Made by a program: the position numbers and the translations under genes | The notes under the pieces: generated by a model | What the model was told of the DNA's origin: nothing | Databases searched by the model: none | The model's input: the letters and a program-made list of their open reading frames with translations, nothing else | In this document: positions 9,311 through 16,516 of the stretch, in pieces | How positions within the stretch are numbered: position 1 is the first letter of the stretch | How the letters are laid out: each line of letters starts with the position of its first letter | Source of the DNA: an uncultured Chitinophagales bacterium | GTDB lineage: Bacteria > Bacteroidota > Bacteroidia > Chitinophagales > Chitinophagaceae | Direction: 5' to 3' | Assembly: GCA_946886475.1 (NCBI GenBank) | Contig: CAMPIQ010000014.1 | Span: 1 to 43,333, forward strand | DNA: 43,333 nucleotides

Positions 9311-9796
9311 TTAGTGTTTAGAGGATTGTTTGTCTCTTGCATCAGAGATTAAATGGGATTTTATTTTCCATCCATCGTCTTCCTGCTGAAACACCCTTAA
9401 ATGTGTTGTCATTCTATCAGGTAAAACAGAGCCATCAGGCATTTGCTGTCCTCTTCTGGTAACGGCGGTATGTACAATTACAAGGTTGTTCATTAAGACC
9501 TGATACCGGTGTTCTGTGGTTTCACTTTTACCAGACATAACAAAGGGTAAGGAGAATACATCTTTGAGAAGGGATTCCACTTCATTTCGTCCTCTGCGCT
9601 TGTCGCCAAAAGCATTTGTAAAGAAACAGTCATTGCTGTACCATTTAGCTGCAAGTGAATAATTTTTTATCTCCCAGGCTGTGTTCCAGTCCTCTATCAT
9701 GGAATGAATTTGGATACTGTCCTTAGAGGATAATCTTTGTGCATTTGAGGTAAATGAAAAAACAAAAACAGTCAACAAAGCAATAAGCTGCTTCAT
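9311..9796 (-). CDS. Exported SnoaL/DUF4440-like protein
   Basis: The 161-residue protein has a clear signal peptide (residues 1-19, ending SNAQ). The NTF2-fold domain shows the pattern common in the SgcJ/EcaC group: IEDWNTAWEIKNYSLAAKWY, then the stretch around residue 58 with NAFGDKRRGRNEV, and a C-terminal WKIKSHLISDARD. It probably acts in the periplasm. The ligand or reaction cannot be told from sequence. It is a single gene with about 230 nt to the next gene downstream, and no promoter could be assigned. Confidence 0.6.
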   Translation of the reverse strand: MKQLIALLTVFVFSFTSNAQRLSSKDSIQIHSMIEDWNTAWEIKNYSLAAKWYSNDCFFTNAFGDKRRGRNEVESLLKDVFSLPFVMSGKSETTEHRYQVLMNNLVIVHTAVTRRGQQMPDGSVLPDRMTTHLRVFQQEDDGWKIKSHLISDARDKQSSKH

Positions 9797-10123
9797 AGTA
9801 TTATATTTTCCGTTGGTAAATAACCAGCATTCACGTCCTAAATGGACATGAAATCCGGTTGATACATCCTGGTAAGTTATACTATTGCTAATGAATGAAC
9901 AATCTCTGTTGCTTATTTTCTCTACAGGTTATTGGGTTTGGAGATGTTTTTAGCGTATTATCAGGCTGATGAAAACTAGGATCCATTGGTTGTTTATCTC
10001 AATTCATAAACGGATAGGTTGGTAAGAAGATCTAAGGTTGATGTTGTTCTCTTTTCCGGTAAATCAGAAAATAATTGTTTTAGGACCGTATCTTTTTTTG
10101 AATTTATCCTGTACACATATGGC
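9797..10123. other. Intergenic, nothing recognised
   Basis: About 327 nt lie between two minus-strand genes. Short plus-strand frames begin near 10019 and 10038 but run antisense into the SRPBCC gene and show no protein-like features. No terminator hairpin or RNA gene was seen. Confidence 0.35.
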
Positions 10124-10561
10124 TCACCTGCTTTCAATGATCCTTTTAATGTTATTCAGGTCCTTTACGTTTGCTTTACGCATCATGGCTGCCATAAAAG
10201 GTGCAAATAATCTGGAAAACCCGGTTGGATTGCCCCTGTTACGAAGCGTCATTTGAGTAGTAGTATCATCAATAGCCTTCCATATATATGTTGTCTGCAT
10301 TGGAAAAGGCCCCTCGGCTGTCTGCATCAACAGTTTTTGTAGCGGAATGAATTCAACAACTTCATAGGTATAAACCAGCTTTTTTCCGAGGAAATCTGCC
10401 ACAAATGCCACCCTTGAACCAACTGAAAGAGGTTTGGAAGTTTTCCATTCTGCCGACCTGATATTTACATACCATTCAGGTGCATTATCCGGATTGGCCG
10501 CATAATCAGCCACCAGGTGTATGGGTTTATTGATGATAATTTCTGTTGTAATGTCTACCAT
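10124..10561 (-). CDS. SRPBCC-family protein
   Basis: This 145-residue protein has the START/Bet v1-like pattern: a first strand with ITTEIIINKPIHLVADYAA, the NAPEWYVNIRSAEW region, and a C-terminal amphipathic helix (about 118-143). Members bind hydrophobic ligands or act as polyketide cyclases. No substrate can be inferred. There is no signal peptide, so it is probably cytoplasmic. It stands alone between long gaps. Confidence 0.65.
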   Translation of the reverse strand: MVDITTEIIINKPIHLVADYAANPDNAPEWYVNIRSAEWKTSKPLSVGSRVAFVADFLGKKLVYTYEVVEFIPLQKLLMQTAEGPFPMQTTYIWKAIDDTTTQMTLRNRGNPTGFSRLFAPFMAAMMRKANVKDLNNIKRIIESR

Positions 10562-10691
10562 TATCAGTTAACCTTTTAATTTTAATTATTAGCATTAATG
10601 CACTATAAACATTCATTCCGCTTAGGATAAACAGAAACAGGGGCAACCAATTACCATCAATTTAGTTTTTGTTTTGTTATTACCCTAACAT

Positions 10692-10719
10692 AAAAAAACC
10701 CCGGCTGGCCGCCAGGGTT
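10692..10719 (-). terminator. Terminator after gdhA
   Basis: Read on the minus strand, a 9-bp stem (10711-10719 with 10697-10705, one G-T pair) has a 5-nt loop and ends in a seven-T run. It sits just after the glutamate dehydrogenase stop. Confidence 0.8.
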
Positions 10720-10744
10720 CCAATATGTGATTTTTCATGTGCTT

Positions 10745-12166
10745 CTATGGGAAAATGCCTAATTCAGCATAACTGGTTCCTACCTTATTGATAGCAACAA
10801 CATAGGCCGCGGTACGCATATCGGGGATCTGCGGATTTTTCTTCCACTCTTCCATGATCTCTCTTGTGGCAGTGATCATGGTTTCTTCCAGACCGCTGTG
10901 TACAAGGTCTACTTCATCTGCTCCATGCATAATGAATTCTCTTTCCCTGTCGTTCACACGCTTGCCTGTTAATCCTTCTATTTGTCCAAGAATGTGCTGG
11001 TTCATATTTTCAGTAAACCTTTTTTCCATCCTTCCATAACGTACATGGCTAAGATTTTTTAACCACTCGAAATAAGAAACCGTTACACCTCCTGCATTCA
11101 GGTACATATCCGGAACCACAAGCGTTCCTTTGGCTGCAAAGATCTCATCTGCTTCCGGCGTTAAAGGTCCGTTTGCACCTTCACCAATGATCTTTGCTTT
11201 TACATTAGGTGCATTGTCACCATTGATAACATTTTCCAATGCGGCAGGCACCAATATATCGCAATCGTATTCCAGTGCATCTGTATTTTTTGCAAAGTTG
11301 GTGGCGCCCTGGAAGTTTAAAATAGAACCTGAAGTTTTACGGTGTTCGAATACGGCATCCACATCAAGTCCGTCGTCGTTGCGGATGGCGCCTTCATATT
11401 CAGCCAGTGCAATGATCTTTGCCCCTGCTTTCTGAAAAAATTTAGCGGCATGGTAGCCTACATTACCCAAACCCTGTATGATCACCTTCTTTCCTTCAAT
11501 GCCAACATTCAATCCCAGTTTTTCCATTACATCGGGAATGTTGCACACTTCACGTATACCAAAGAAAATTCCAAGTCCTGTAGCTTCTCTTCTTCCTCTT
11601 ACACCACCCTGGGTTACTGGTTTTCCGGTTACACAACCTGCAGCATCAATCTCGCCCGGACGTAAACTGGCATAGGTATCAACAATCCATGCCATTTCTC
11701 TTTCACCGGTTCCATAATCAGGTGCCGGTACATCGGTACCCGGACCAATGAAATTCTTTTTTACCAGTTCTGCAGTGTAACGGCGGGTGATCTTCTCCAG
11801 TTCATATACAGAATATTTACGTGGATTGATCTTAATACCACCCTTACCTCCACCAAATGGAACATTAACGATCGCACATTTGTAGGTCATGAGTGCAGCA
11901 AGCGCCATCACTTCATCCTGGTTAACCTCTGCAGCAAAGCGGATACCACCTTTACATGGTGTTTTATGATGTGAATGTTGTACACGGTAGGCTTCAATTA
12001 CCTCGATGCGTCCATCATCCATGCGCACAGGGAATTTCATCCGGTAAACGGCATTGGCCGCTTTTATCTGTTCAAGAATGCCAGGGTCCCAGCTGGTGAA
12101 CTTGGCCGCCTTGTCAAAGCTCTTTTCAACAGCGCCAAAAAAACTATAATCTGCAATCGTAGACAT
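10745..12166 (-). CDS. gdhA: Glutamate dehydrogenase (Glu/Leu/Phe/Val dehydrogenase family)
   Basis: It interconverts glutamate and 2-oxoglutarate plus ammonia in the cytoplasm. At 473 residues it has the usual length of the hexameric enzymes. The substrate-binding and catalytic region has Lys96, the GGGKGG motif at 105-110 with Lys108, and GPGTDVPAPDYGTG from 141 with Asp145. The Rossmann motif GLGNVG is at 232-237. Cofactor preference (NAD or NADP) cannot be settled by eye. It lies 17 nt after the small CcmD-like gene, so it may be co-transcribed with the cytochrome c maturation genes as well as from its own promoter. A strong terminator follows. Confidence 0.92.
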   Translation of the reverse strand: MSTIADYSFFGAVEKSFDKAAKFTSWDPGILEQIKAANAVYRMKFPVRMDDGRIEVIEAYRVQHSHHKTPCKGGIRFAAEVNQDEVMALAALMTYKCAIVNVPFGGGKGGIKINPRKYSVYELEKITRRYTAELVKKNFIGPGTDVPAPDYGTGEREMAWIVDTYASLRPGEIDAAGCVTGKPVTQGGVRGRREATGLGIFFGIREVCNIPDVMEKLGLNVGIEGKKVIIQGLGNVGYHAAKFFQKAGAKIIALAEYEGAIRNDDGLDVDAVFEHRKTSGSILNFQGATNFAKNTDALEYDCDILVPAALENVINGDNAPNVKAKIIGEGANGPLTPEADEIFAAKGTLVVPDMYLNAGGVTVSYFEWLKNLSHVRYGRMEKRFTENMNQHILGQIEGLTGKRVNDREREFIMHGADEVDLVHSGLEETMITATREIMEEWKKNPQIPDMRTAAYVVAINKVGTSYAELGIFP

Positions 12167-12183
12167 GAGATACTATTTAAGAT

Positions 12184-12402
12184 TTAAGAATTGATATTTT
12201 TTTCAAGTTTGCTGATCTTCCTGTCTATCCTGAACAGGTAAATGATCAGCATGGCTAATATGGTTAATACAACCGCCACTACCACATAGATCTTTCCATT
12301 GCTGCGCATGGTATCGGCCATTTCGATCTTTGGTTTATCCTGAGCCATCACAATGAGTTGAATGAAAAGCAGGGTGGAAAGGCAAATTATTCTTCTGATC
12401 AT
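12184..12402 (-). CDS. ccmD: CcmD-like small membrane protein
   Basis: The start at 12402 shares one base with the ccmC stop (TGATG arrangement), giving a protein of about 72 residues; a longer in-frame start at 12459 would lie inside ccmC. It has a signal-like hydrophobic N-terminus, then ADTMRSNGKIYVVVAVVL leading into a single transmembrane helix, and a cytoplasmic basic tail with RIDRKISKLEK. This matches the short CcmD-type proteins that accompany CcmC in Bacteroidota and help release holo-CcmE from the heme handling complex. The extra first hydrophobic segment is usual in this phylum and unlike the shorter proteobacterial CcmD. Confidence 0.7.
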   Translation of the reverse strand: MIRRIICLSTLLFIQLIVMAQDKPKIEMADTMRSNGKIYVVVAVVLTILAMLIIYLFRIDRKISKLEKNINS

Positions 12403-13109
12403 CAGGCTAATGTTTTTTCTTTTAATATGGCGAGCCTGATCTTTAATGTGGTGATCCATACACCAATCAGGGTCCAGCCAATGATGGCAGGATAAAACAC
12501 CAACTTCATCATAGGTGTGGATTCTTTAAAATTCAGGGCAGGGTTGCCGCTTCCTTCGCCGCCGGGATGAAGACTGGGCAGTAATCTTGGAATGATCCAG
12601 ATGGAAGGAAATAAAAAAGCAAAAGCAAAAATGTTATACACAGCGCTGATGCGCGCTTTTTTGTCCAGGTCCTGAATGGAGTCTCTCAAAACCAGATAGG
12701 CAAAGTAGATCATCAGTGCTATGGCCGTACCTATCAGCTTAGGCTCCCTGGCAATCTGGCTGAAAGATCCTGCAGCAGGTTCATTCGGATCGGCCCAGGT
12801 GAAGGACATCCAGATAGCGCCGGTAGCATACCCCATCAGTCCAAAGAAGATCCCAACTACCGCGTATTGCCTGGAAATATTATCATACTTAAGATTGCTG
12901 GTGCGTAAATATTTAACTGCATTTACCACGGATACAATAAATAATATCATCATGGCAAACCACATGCAAACGTGGAAGTAAAGATTACGGACGGTTTCCT
13001 GCAGCTGGGGTAGCCGGGGTACATCGTTTTTCCAAAAAATACCGAAGCCTGCCGTGCAGGTATACACCAGTAAAACAATGCCCGTGATTTTCCACCACCA
13101 TTTCTTCAT
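12402..13109 (-). CDS. ccmC: Heme handling protein CcmC/CcsA family
   Basis: This inner-membrane protein of 235 residues has six hydrophobic segments and takes part in loading heme for cytochrome c maturation. His46 in LYFHVCMWF and His181 in SLHPGG are the expected periplasmic heme-ligand histidines. The tryptophan-rich motif between them is present but reduced: Trp100, then Trp105-Ala-Asp-Pro, rather than the fuller WGxxWxWDxR pattern of proteobacteria. It shares a base with ccmD downstream. About 160 nt separate it from ccmB, and that gap contains its own -7 box. Confidence 0.85.
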   Translation of the reverse strand: MKKWWWKITGIVLLVYTCTAGFGIFWKNDVPRLPQLQETVRNLYFHVCMWFAMMILFIVSVVNAVKYLRTSNLKYDNISRQYAVVGIFFGLMGYATGAIWMSFTWADPNEPAAGSFSQIAREPKLIGTAIALMIYFAYLVLRDSIQDLDKKARISAVYNIFAFAFLFPSIWIIPRLLPSLHPGGEGSGNPALNFKESTPMMKLVFYPAIIGWTLIGVWITTLKIRLAILKEKTLA

Positions 13110-13134
13110 GAAGAGGTGTATTTAAATTTGGTTG

Positions 13135-13142
13135 CAAAATTA
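13135..13142 (-). promoter_or_regulatory. -7 box before ccmC
   Basis: On the minus strand TAATTTTG followed by C fits TAnnTTTG and would place transcription start about 20 nt before the ccmC ATG. No TTG at the normal -33 spacing was found. Confidence 0.4.
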
Positions 13143-13270
13143 AGGGAAAAGGCATCTTAGTTCAGTTCAAAGTTTATAGTTAACGTTAATGCCTGTGGGC
13201 TGGTGGCCATATTTCTTTCCGATTTATTTTTACCGGTCCGGCAACAACTTTCATGTCTGATTTCTTTTCA

Positions 13271-13882
13271 CTAGTCTTTCCAGAGAAATGGAAATAAGAT
13301 CATGGCCAGCATAATTACCAGTATGTCGGAAGTAATTAATAATAGAATATTAGCCAGGGGAATTACTGATCCCGGATCAAAAACAGTTTGAGATACATTC
13401 ATTAATACCAGTAACTGGGGAATAATAATGGGAAAACCAAGAATAGCCATGATGGCAGCGTTTTGCTGGGCCTTTGCGGCTATGGCAGCCAGAAATGTAA
13501 AAACAAGGCTGAGGCTCCATCCGCCCAGGAAAACCAATCCGATAAAGATCGCTGACCTTTCAACCGGATAGTCCATGAACAGTGAAAATAATAATAAGCT
13601 CAGGGCGCTCATCACCATCATTAAAAAGGTATTGAATAATAATTTTGCCAGAATAAAGTTCAACGGGCCTGTAATGGTCTGGTAATACAACATCCTGTTC
13701 CTGCTTTCCTGTAAAAAACTTTTGGCAACTGCATTGATGCTGATAAAAAGCTGGATCACCCAGAATAACCCGTTCCATGTTCCGTTGTCCGGATTCTCAA
13801 TAGCCATATACAAAACAAATATGGTGGCACCCACATAAAGTAATACTCCATAAAAAGCATACTGCTGGCGTATTTCAAGCAA
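13271..13882 (-). CDS. ccmB: Heme exporter subunit CcmB
   Basis: This six-helix inner-membrane permease is the membrane part of the CcmAB transporter used in cytochrome c maturation. The 203 residues given start at TTG. Family-typical sequence continues upstream in the same frame (IWTLFKKDVLLEIRQQYA), so the true protein is probably 10-15 residues longer. No ATG, GTG or TTG exists between 13882 and the upstream in-frame TAA just beyond 13927, where the only further candidates are ATA and ATT codons. No ccmA is in the window. The ccmB-ccmC-ccmD order supports the assignment. A structured element lies directly upstream. Confidence 0.82.
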   Translation of the reverse strand: MLEIRQQYAFYGVLLYVGATIFVLYMAIENPDNGTWNGLFWVIQLFISINAVAKSFLQESRNRMLYYQTITGPLNFILAKLLFNTFLMMVMSALSLLLFSLFMDYPVERSAIFIGLVFLGGWSLSLVFTFLAAIAAKAQQNAAIMAILGFPIIIPQLLVLMNVSQTVFDPGSVIPLANILLLITSDILVIMLAMILFPFLWKD

Positions 13883-13971
13883 TACATCTTTTTTGAAAAG
13901 GGTCCATATTTGTGCGGAGGAAAAAATTTTTTAATGCGAAAATAAGCGTTGTTTGTATGCTTTATAATGGA

Positions 13972-14078
13972 AGCATTTATTTCTCTTTAAAATAAATGCT
14001 GGTCAGCGATGATATCCGCTGCGGAGCCAGAAGGAGGCCTAAATACGGTGAAGTATTTTTTAAACCCTGACCAGCATT
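13972..14078. ncRNA. Putative structured RNA element with competing stems
   Basis: A 12-bp perfect inverted repeat (13995-14006 with 14067-14078) encloses three small hairpins: TCCG/CGGA at 14015-14025, GCC/GGC at 14026-14038 and AAATAC/GTATTT at 14041-14058. The left arm overlaps a second perfect 11-bp hairpin (13972-13982 with 13990-14000, 7-nt loop), so the two long stems exclude each other. Read on the minus strand it is a multibranch domain followed by an alternative hairpin, about 45-90 nt ahead of ccmB, which resembles riboswitch architecture. Read on the plus strand it ends before the -7 box of the lipoprotein gene. No T-run follows either stem. I recognise no known RNA family; strand and function are open. 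Confidence 0.4.
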
Positions 14079-14087
14079 AAAAAAACA

Positions 14088-14095
14088 TATTTTTG
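14088..14095 (+). promoter_or_regulatory. -7 box of lipoprotein gene
   Basis: TATTTTTG matches TAnnTTTG and is 17 nt before the ATG at 14113. It lies just downstream of the structured element, so that element would not be in this mRNA. Confidence 0.45.
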
Positions 14096-14112
14096 GCGAC
14101 TTAATTGTGAGC

Positions 14113-15000
14113 ATGAAATTTTTAAGGCACCGCTTCATTCCCCTGTTATTATTGGCATTTTATATTTTGCAATCCTGCAATACGGCTGGATCAGGTGAAG
14201 CCGTTTCCCTGAAATTCAATCTTGAAAAAGGAAAATCCTATGAATACGAGATCATTTCTTCCATGCAGAATGAAGTGCAGGGACAGGTAATGAATTCAAA
14301 TATGCAATTCCATTATCTGATTGAAGTGCTGGATGATAATAATGGTATCAAAACACTCAGAAATACGTATAACAGGGTGAAGATGCAGATGGACATGCCA
14401 AATACCAATGTTGACATTGATACGGACACGCAACAGGATACAACGGCAAATGCCAATGACAGCACAGGGATAGATAATATGATGAGCGATATGTTCTATG
14501 CCATGAAAGGAAAGAGTTTCACCATGAAAGTGAATGCAGCGGGAGAAGTGGTGGAGATCAGCGGACTTGAAGAAATGCAGCAGGCCATGATTGACGGATT
14601 AAAAGCCAACACTGAGAAAAGACCTTATTTTGAAGCCGGATTCAAATCACAGTTCAACGAAGAGAACCTCAGGCAGTTATTTTCACAGGCCTTCAATATA
14701 TTTCCAAATAAACCGGTAAGGGTAGGAGACAGCTGGAACAAAGTAATGTCTATCAACAATGGCATGACCAAGATCAACACAACATACACGGTGAAGGCTA
14801 TTGAACCAGGAAGCATAACGCTCGACGCCAGCTCCACATTTGATATGATGGGATCTACAGGAACCCAACAGGGTAGTTTTGAGATCAACCCGCAGACAGG
14901 CCTTATCACCCATGCGGAATATACCCAGACGTTTGAAGGCCCCATGAAAATGGTGACCACAACTGTGATTAAGGGGAGGGAAAGGGTAGGTGGGCATTAG
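14113..15000 (+). CDS. Lipoprotein, DUF6263-like
   Basis: This protein of about 295 residues has a lipoprotein signal (basic start, hydrophobic 9-20, Cys22 in LQSCN). A beta-rich domain follows with KFNLEKGKSYEYEIISSMQ near its start and VRVGDSWNKVMSI near residue 198. The middle (about 113-132) is a low-complexity Asp/Asn/Thr-rich insert. The pattern matches uncharacterised Bacteroidota lipoproteins grouped as DUF6263. An in-frame GTG at 14107 is possible, but the ATG gives a standard signal peptide. It is transcribed divergently from ccmB and is convergent with thymidine kinase. Confidence 0.65.
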   Translation: MKFLRHRFIPLLLLAFYILQSCNTAGSGEAVSLKFNLEKGKSYEYEIISSMQNEVQGQVMNSNMQFHYLIEVLDDNNGIKTLRNTYNRVKMQMDMPNTNVDIDTDTQQDTTANANDSTGIDNMMSDMFYAMKGKSFTMKVNAAGEVVEISGLEEMQQAMIDGLKANTEKRPYFEAGFKSQFNEENLRQLFSQAFNIFPNKPVRVGDSWNKVMSINNGMTKINTTYTVKAIEPGSITLDASSTFDMMGSTGTQQGSFEINPQTGLITHAEYTQTFEGPMKMVTTTVIKGRERVGGH

Positions 15001-15027
15001 CCGATAGCCTATAGCCGCTGGCTGCTA
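15000..15027. repeat. Heptamer array, GCCnATA type
   Basis: Four consecutive 7-mers (GCCGATA, GCCTATA, GCCGCTG, GCTGCTA) fill the gap between the lipoprotein stop and the convergent thymidine kinase stop. It shares its core with the array at 21355-21389. Confidence 0.5.
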
Positions 15028-15600
15028 TTTCTTTCCATCATTTACAAAGCAGGTCCTGCACCGGGGTTCATAAGCATTCTTTGCTCCCAGCATAATTTGT
15101 TCTTCGTTTGGAATGATCCGGTAAGAATAATTGGCTATATGTCCACACCTCACGCAGATGGCATGCAGCTTGGTCACGAAATCAGCCTTTGACATCAGGA
15201 AGGGCATTTGTCCGAATGGCTTGGCCATAAAATCCATATCCAGTCCTGCAACAATTACCCTGATTCCCCGCAGGGCCAGTTCATCACATACATTGGCAAT
15301 CTCATCATCAAAGAACTGTGCCTCATCTAATCCAACTACATCAACATCCTGAGCCATGAGTAAGATGGTCTGGGAATTATCAATGGGTGTGGACTGAATA
15401 AAATTTTCATCATGGGAAACGATCTTCACTTCATCATAACGCACATCAATGGCAGGTTTAAAAATCTCAACTTTCAAATTAGCGATCCTGGCCCTCTTCA
15501 ATCTCCTGATCAGCTCTTCCGTTTTGCCTGAGAACATGGAGCCACAGATCACTTCAATCCATCCGCGGCGTTCGCCCCTGATATTCGGTTCAATAAACAT
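15025..15600 (-). CDS. tdk: Thymidine kinase, type II
   Basis: It phosphorylates thymidine to dTMP in the salvage pathway. The 191 residues have the normal length of the bacterial zinc-containing type. The P-loop GSMFSGKT is at 20-27, the Walker B-like segment GLDEAQFF follows at 90-97 with catalytic Glu93, and the lasso region has [12 protein letters not shown]. Four zinc-ribbon cysteines are intact (Cys149, Cys152, Cys181, Cys184). It is convergent with the lipoprotein gene and divergent from the next gene. Confidence 0.95.
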   Translation of the reverse strand: MFIEPNIRGERRGWIEVICGSMFSGKTEELIRRLKRARIANLKVEIFKPAIDVRYDEVKIVSHDENFIQSTPIDNSQTILLMAQDVDVVGLDEAQFFDDEIANVCDELALRGIRVIVAGLDMDFMAKPFGQMPFLMSKADFVTKLHAICVRCGHIANYSYRIIPNEEQIMLGAKNAYEPRCRTCFVNDGKK

Positions 15601-15718
15601 TTGGGAAAAATATGGCTTTGATTAAGTATGTATTTGCAAACTGTTAGTAATTTTAGGCATATCTTTTCGTTTACCTAAGATATCCTATTTGTTAAACAGC
15701 GCGAAAGTACCAATTACC

Positions 15719-16516
15719 ATGGAAAGAATCCAGGCTCTTATAGACAAATTGTACCAGCAAAAACAACAGAACAGCAACCCTGCTCAATTGTTATTTACGG
15801 TTCAACTTCTGCAGACAGAACTTCTAAAGCTCCAGCAAAAGAATGGTAGCCTTGGTACGGCAAAGGTTGCGGTAACACTTCCTGTAAACATGAATTTTTC
15901 CGAAGAAACAGTCAGGTCTTCCCTGCCTGTATCCATAGTAGAAGATGTATTGGAAAAGCCGGCCGCCCAGGAAAAGCCCGGGCGTATTGAAGAAGAAGTG
16001 AAAACCCCGGATCCTCAACCTGAAATAACAACCGACAAAAACGAATACCTGCTCAAAAAGCCGGCCCGCACCGAAACTGTAGAAGAAATACCTGTTTCCA
16101 GATATGCACCAAGGCCTCAACAGGTACTCAATCCTGCATTCAATACGGCAGTTGAAACACCTACGCTTGTACAACACCAGCCCAGGGAAATTCATGAATT
16201 GATCTCGGACAAAAAGGAATCGCTTAACGACAGGTTAAAGGAAGAAAAGAAAGAAGTGGTGCATGCTTTAAAAGATACACCCATCAAAGACCTCAGAAAA
16301 GGAATAGGCATCAACGACCGCTTTACTTTTGTAAATGAATTATTCCGTGGTGATGATGCCATGTATGAAAGAAGCATCAAGACGATAAATGGTTTTCATA
16401 TTTTATCCGAGGCTGAATACTGGATCAACAGGGAACTGAAATTTAAGCTGGGATGGAACGACAGTAAAGAAACGGTACAGCATTTTTATCACCTGGTAAG
16501 AAGGCGTTTTGCCTGA
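15719..16516 (+). CDS. Conserved Bacteroidota protein of unknown function
   Basis: The protein has about 265 residues in three visible parts. The first is an N-terminal helical, Gln/Leu-rich coiled-coil-like stretch (about 1-32) with a following region to about 65. The second is a long Pro/Glu/Lys-rich, probably disordered linker (about 75-170). The third is a compact C-terminal helical domain (about 190-265) with KGIGINDRFTFVNELF, then YERSIKTINGF and a WINRELKFKLGW segment. There is no signal peptide or membrane helix. The C-terminal domain looks well conserved but I cannot name a family. The ATG at 15719 is chosen over the in-frame TTG at 15689. Its last 28 nt overlap the end of the convergent Kdo transferase gene. 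Confidence 0.65.
   Translation: MERIQALIDKLYQQKQQNSNPAQLLFTVQLLQTELLKLQQKNGSLGTAKVAVTLPVNMNFSEETVRSSLPVSIVEDVLEKPAAQEKPGRIEEEVKTPDPQPEITTDKNEYLLKKPARTETVEEIPVSRYAPRPQQVLNPAFNTAVETPTLVQHQPREIHELISDKKESLNDRLKEEKKEVVHALKDTPIKDLRKGIGINDRFTFVNELFRGDDAMYERSIKTINGFHILSEAEYWINRELKFKLGWNDSKETVQHFYHLVRRRFA

Noticed and set aside
10019..10256. Two overlapping plus-strand small frames
   Set aside because: They run antisense into the SRPBCC gene and show no start signal or protein-like features.
13972..14078. The stem-loop element as a simple bidirectional terminator
   Set aside because: The flanking genes are divergent, so nothing needs to end here, and neither long stem is followed by a T-run.
16489..16516. 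28-nt convergent overlap of the unknown protein and waaA as a frameshift or truncation
   Set aside because: Both proteins have family-like or coherent C-termini, so a genuine tail-to-tail overlap is the simpler reading.
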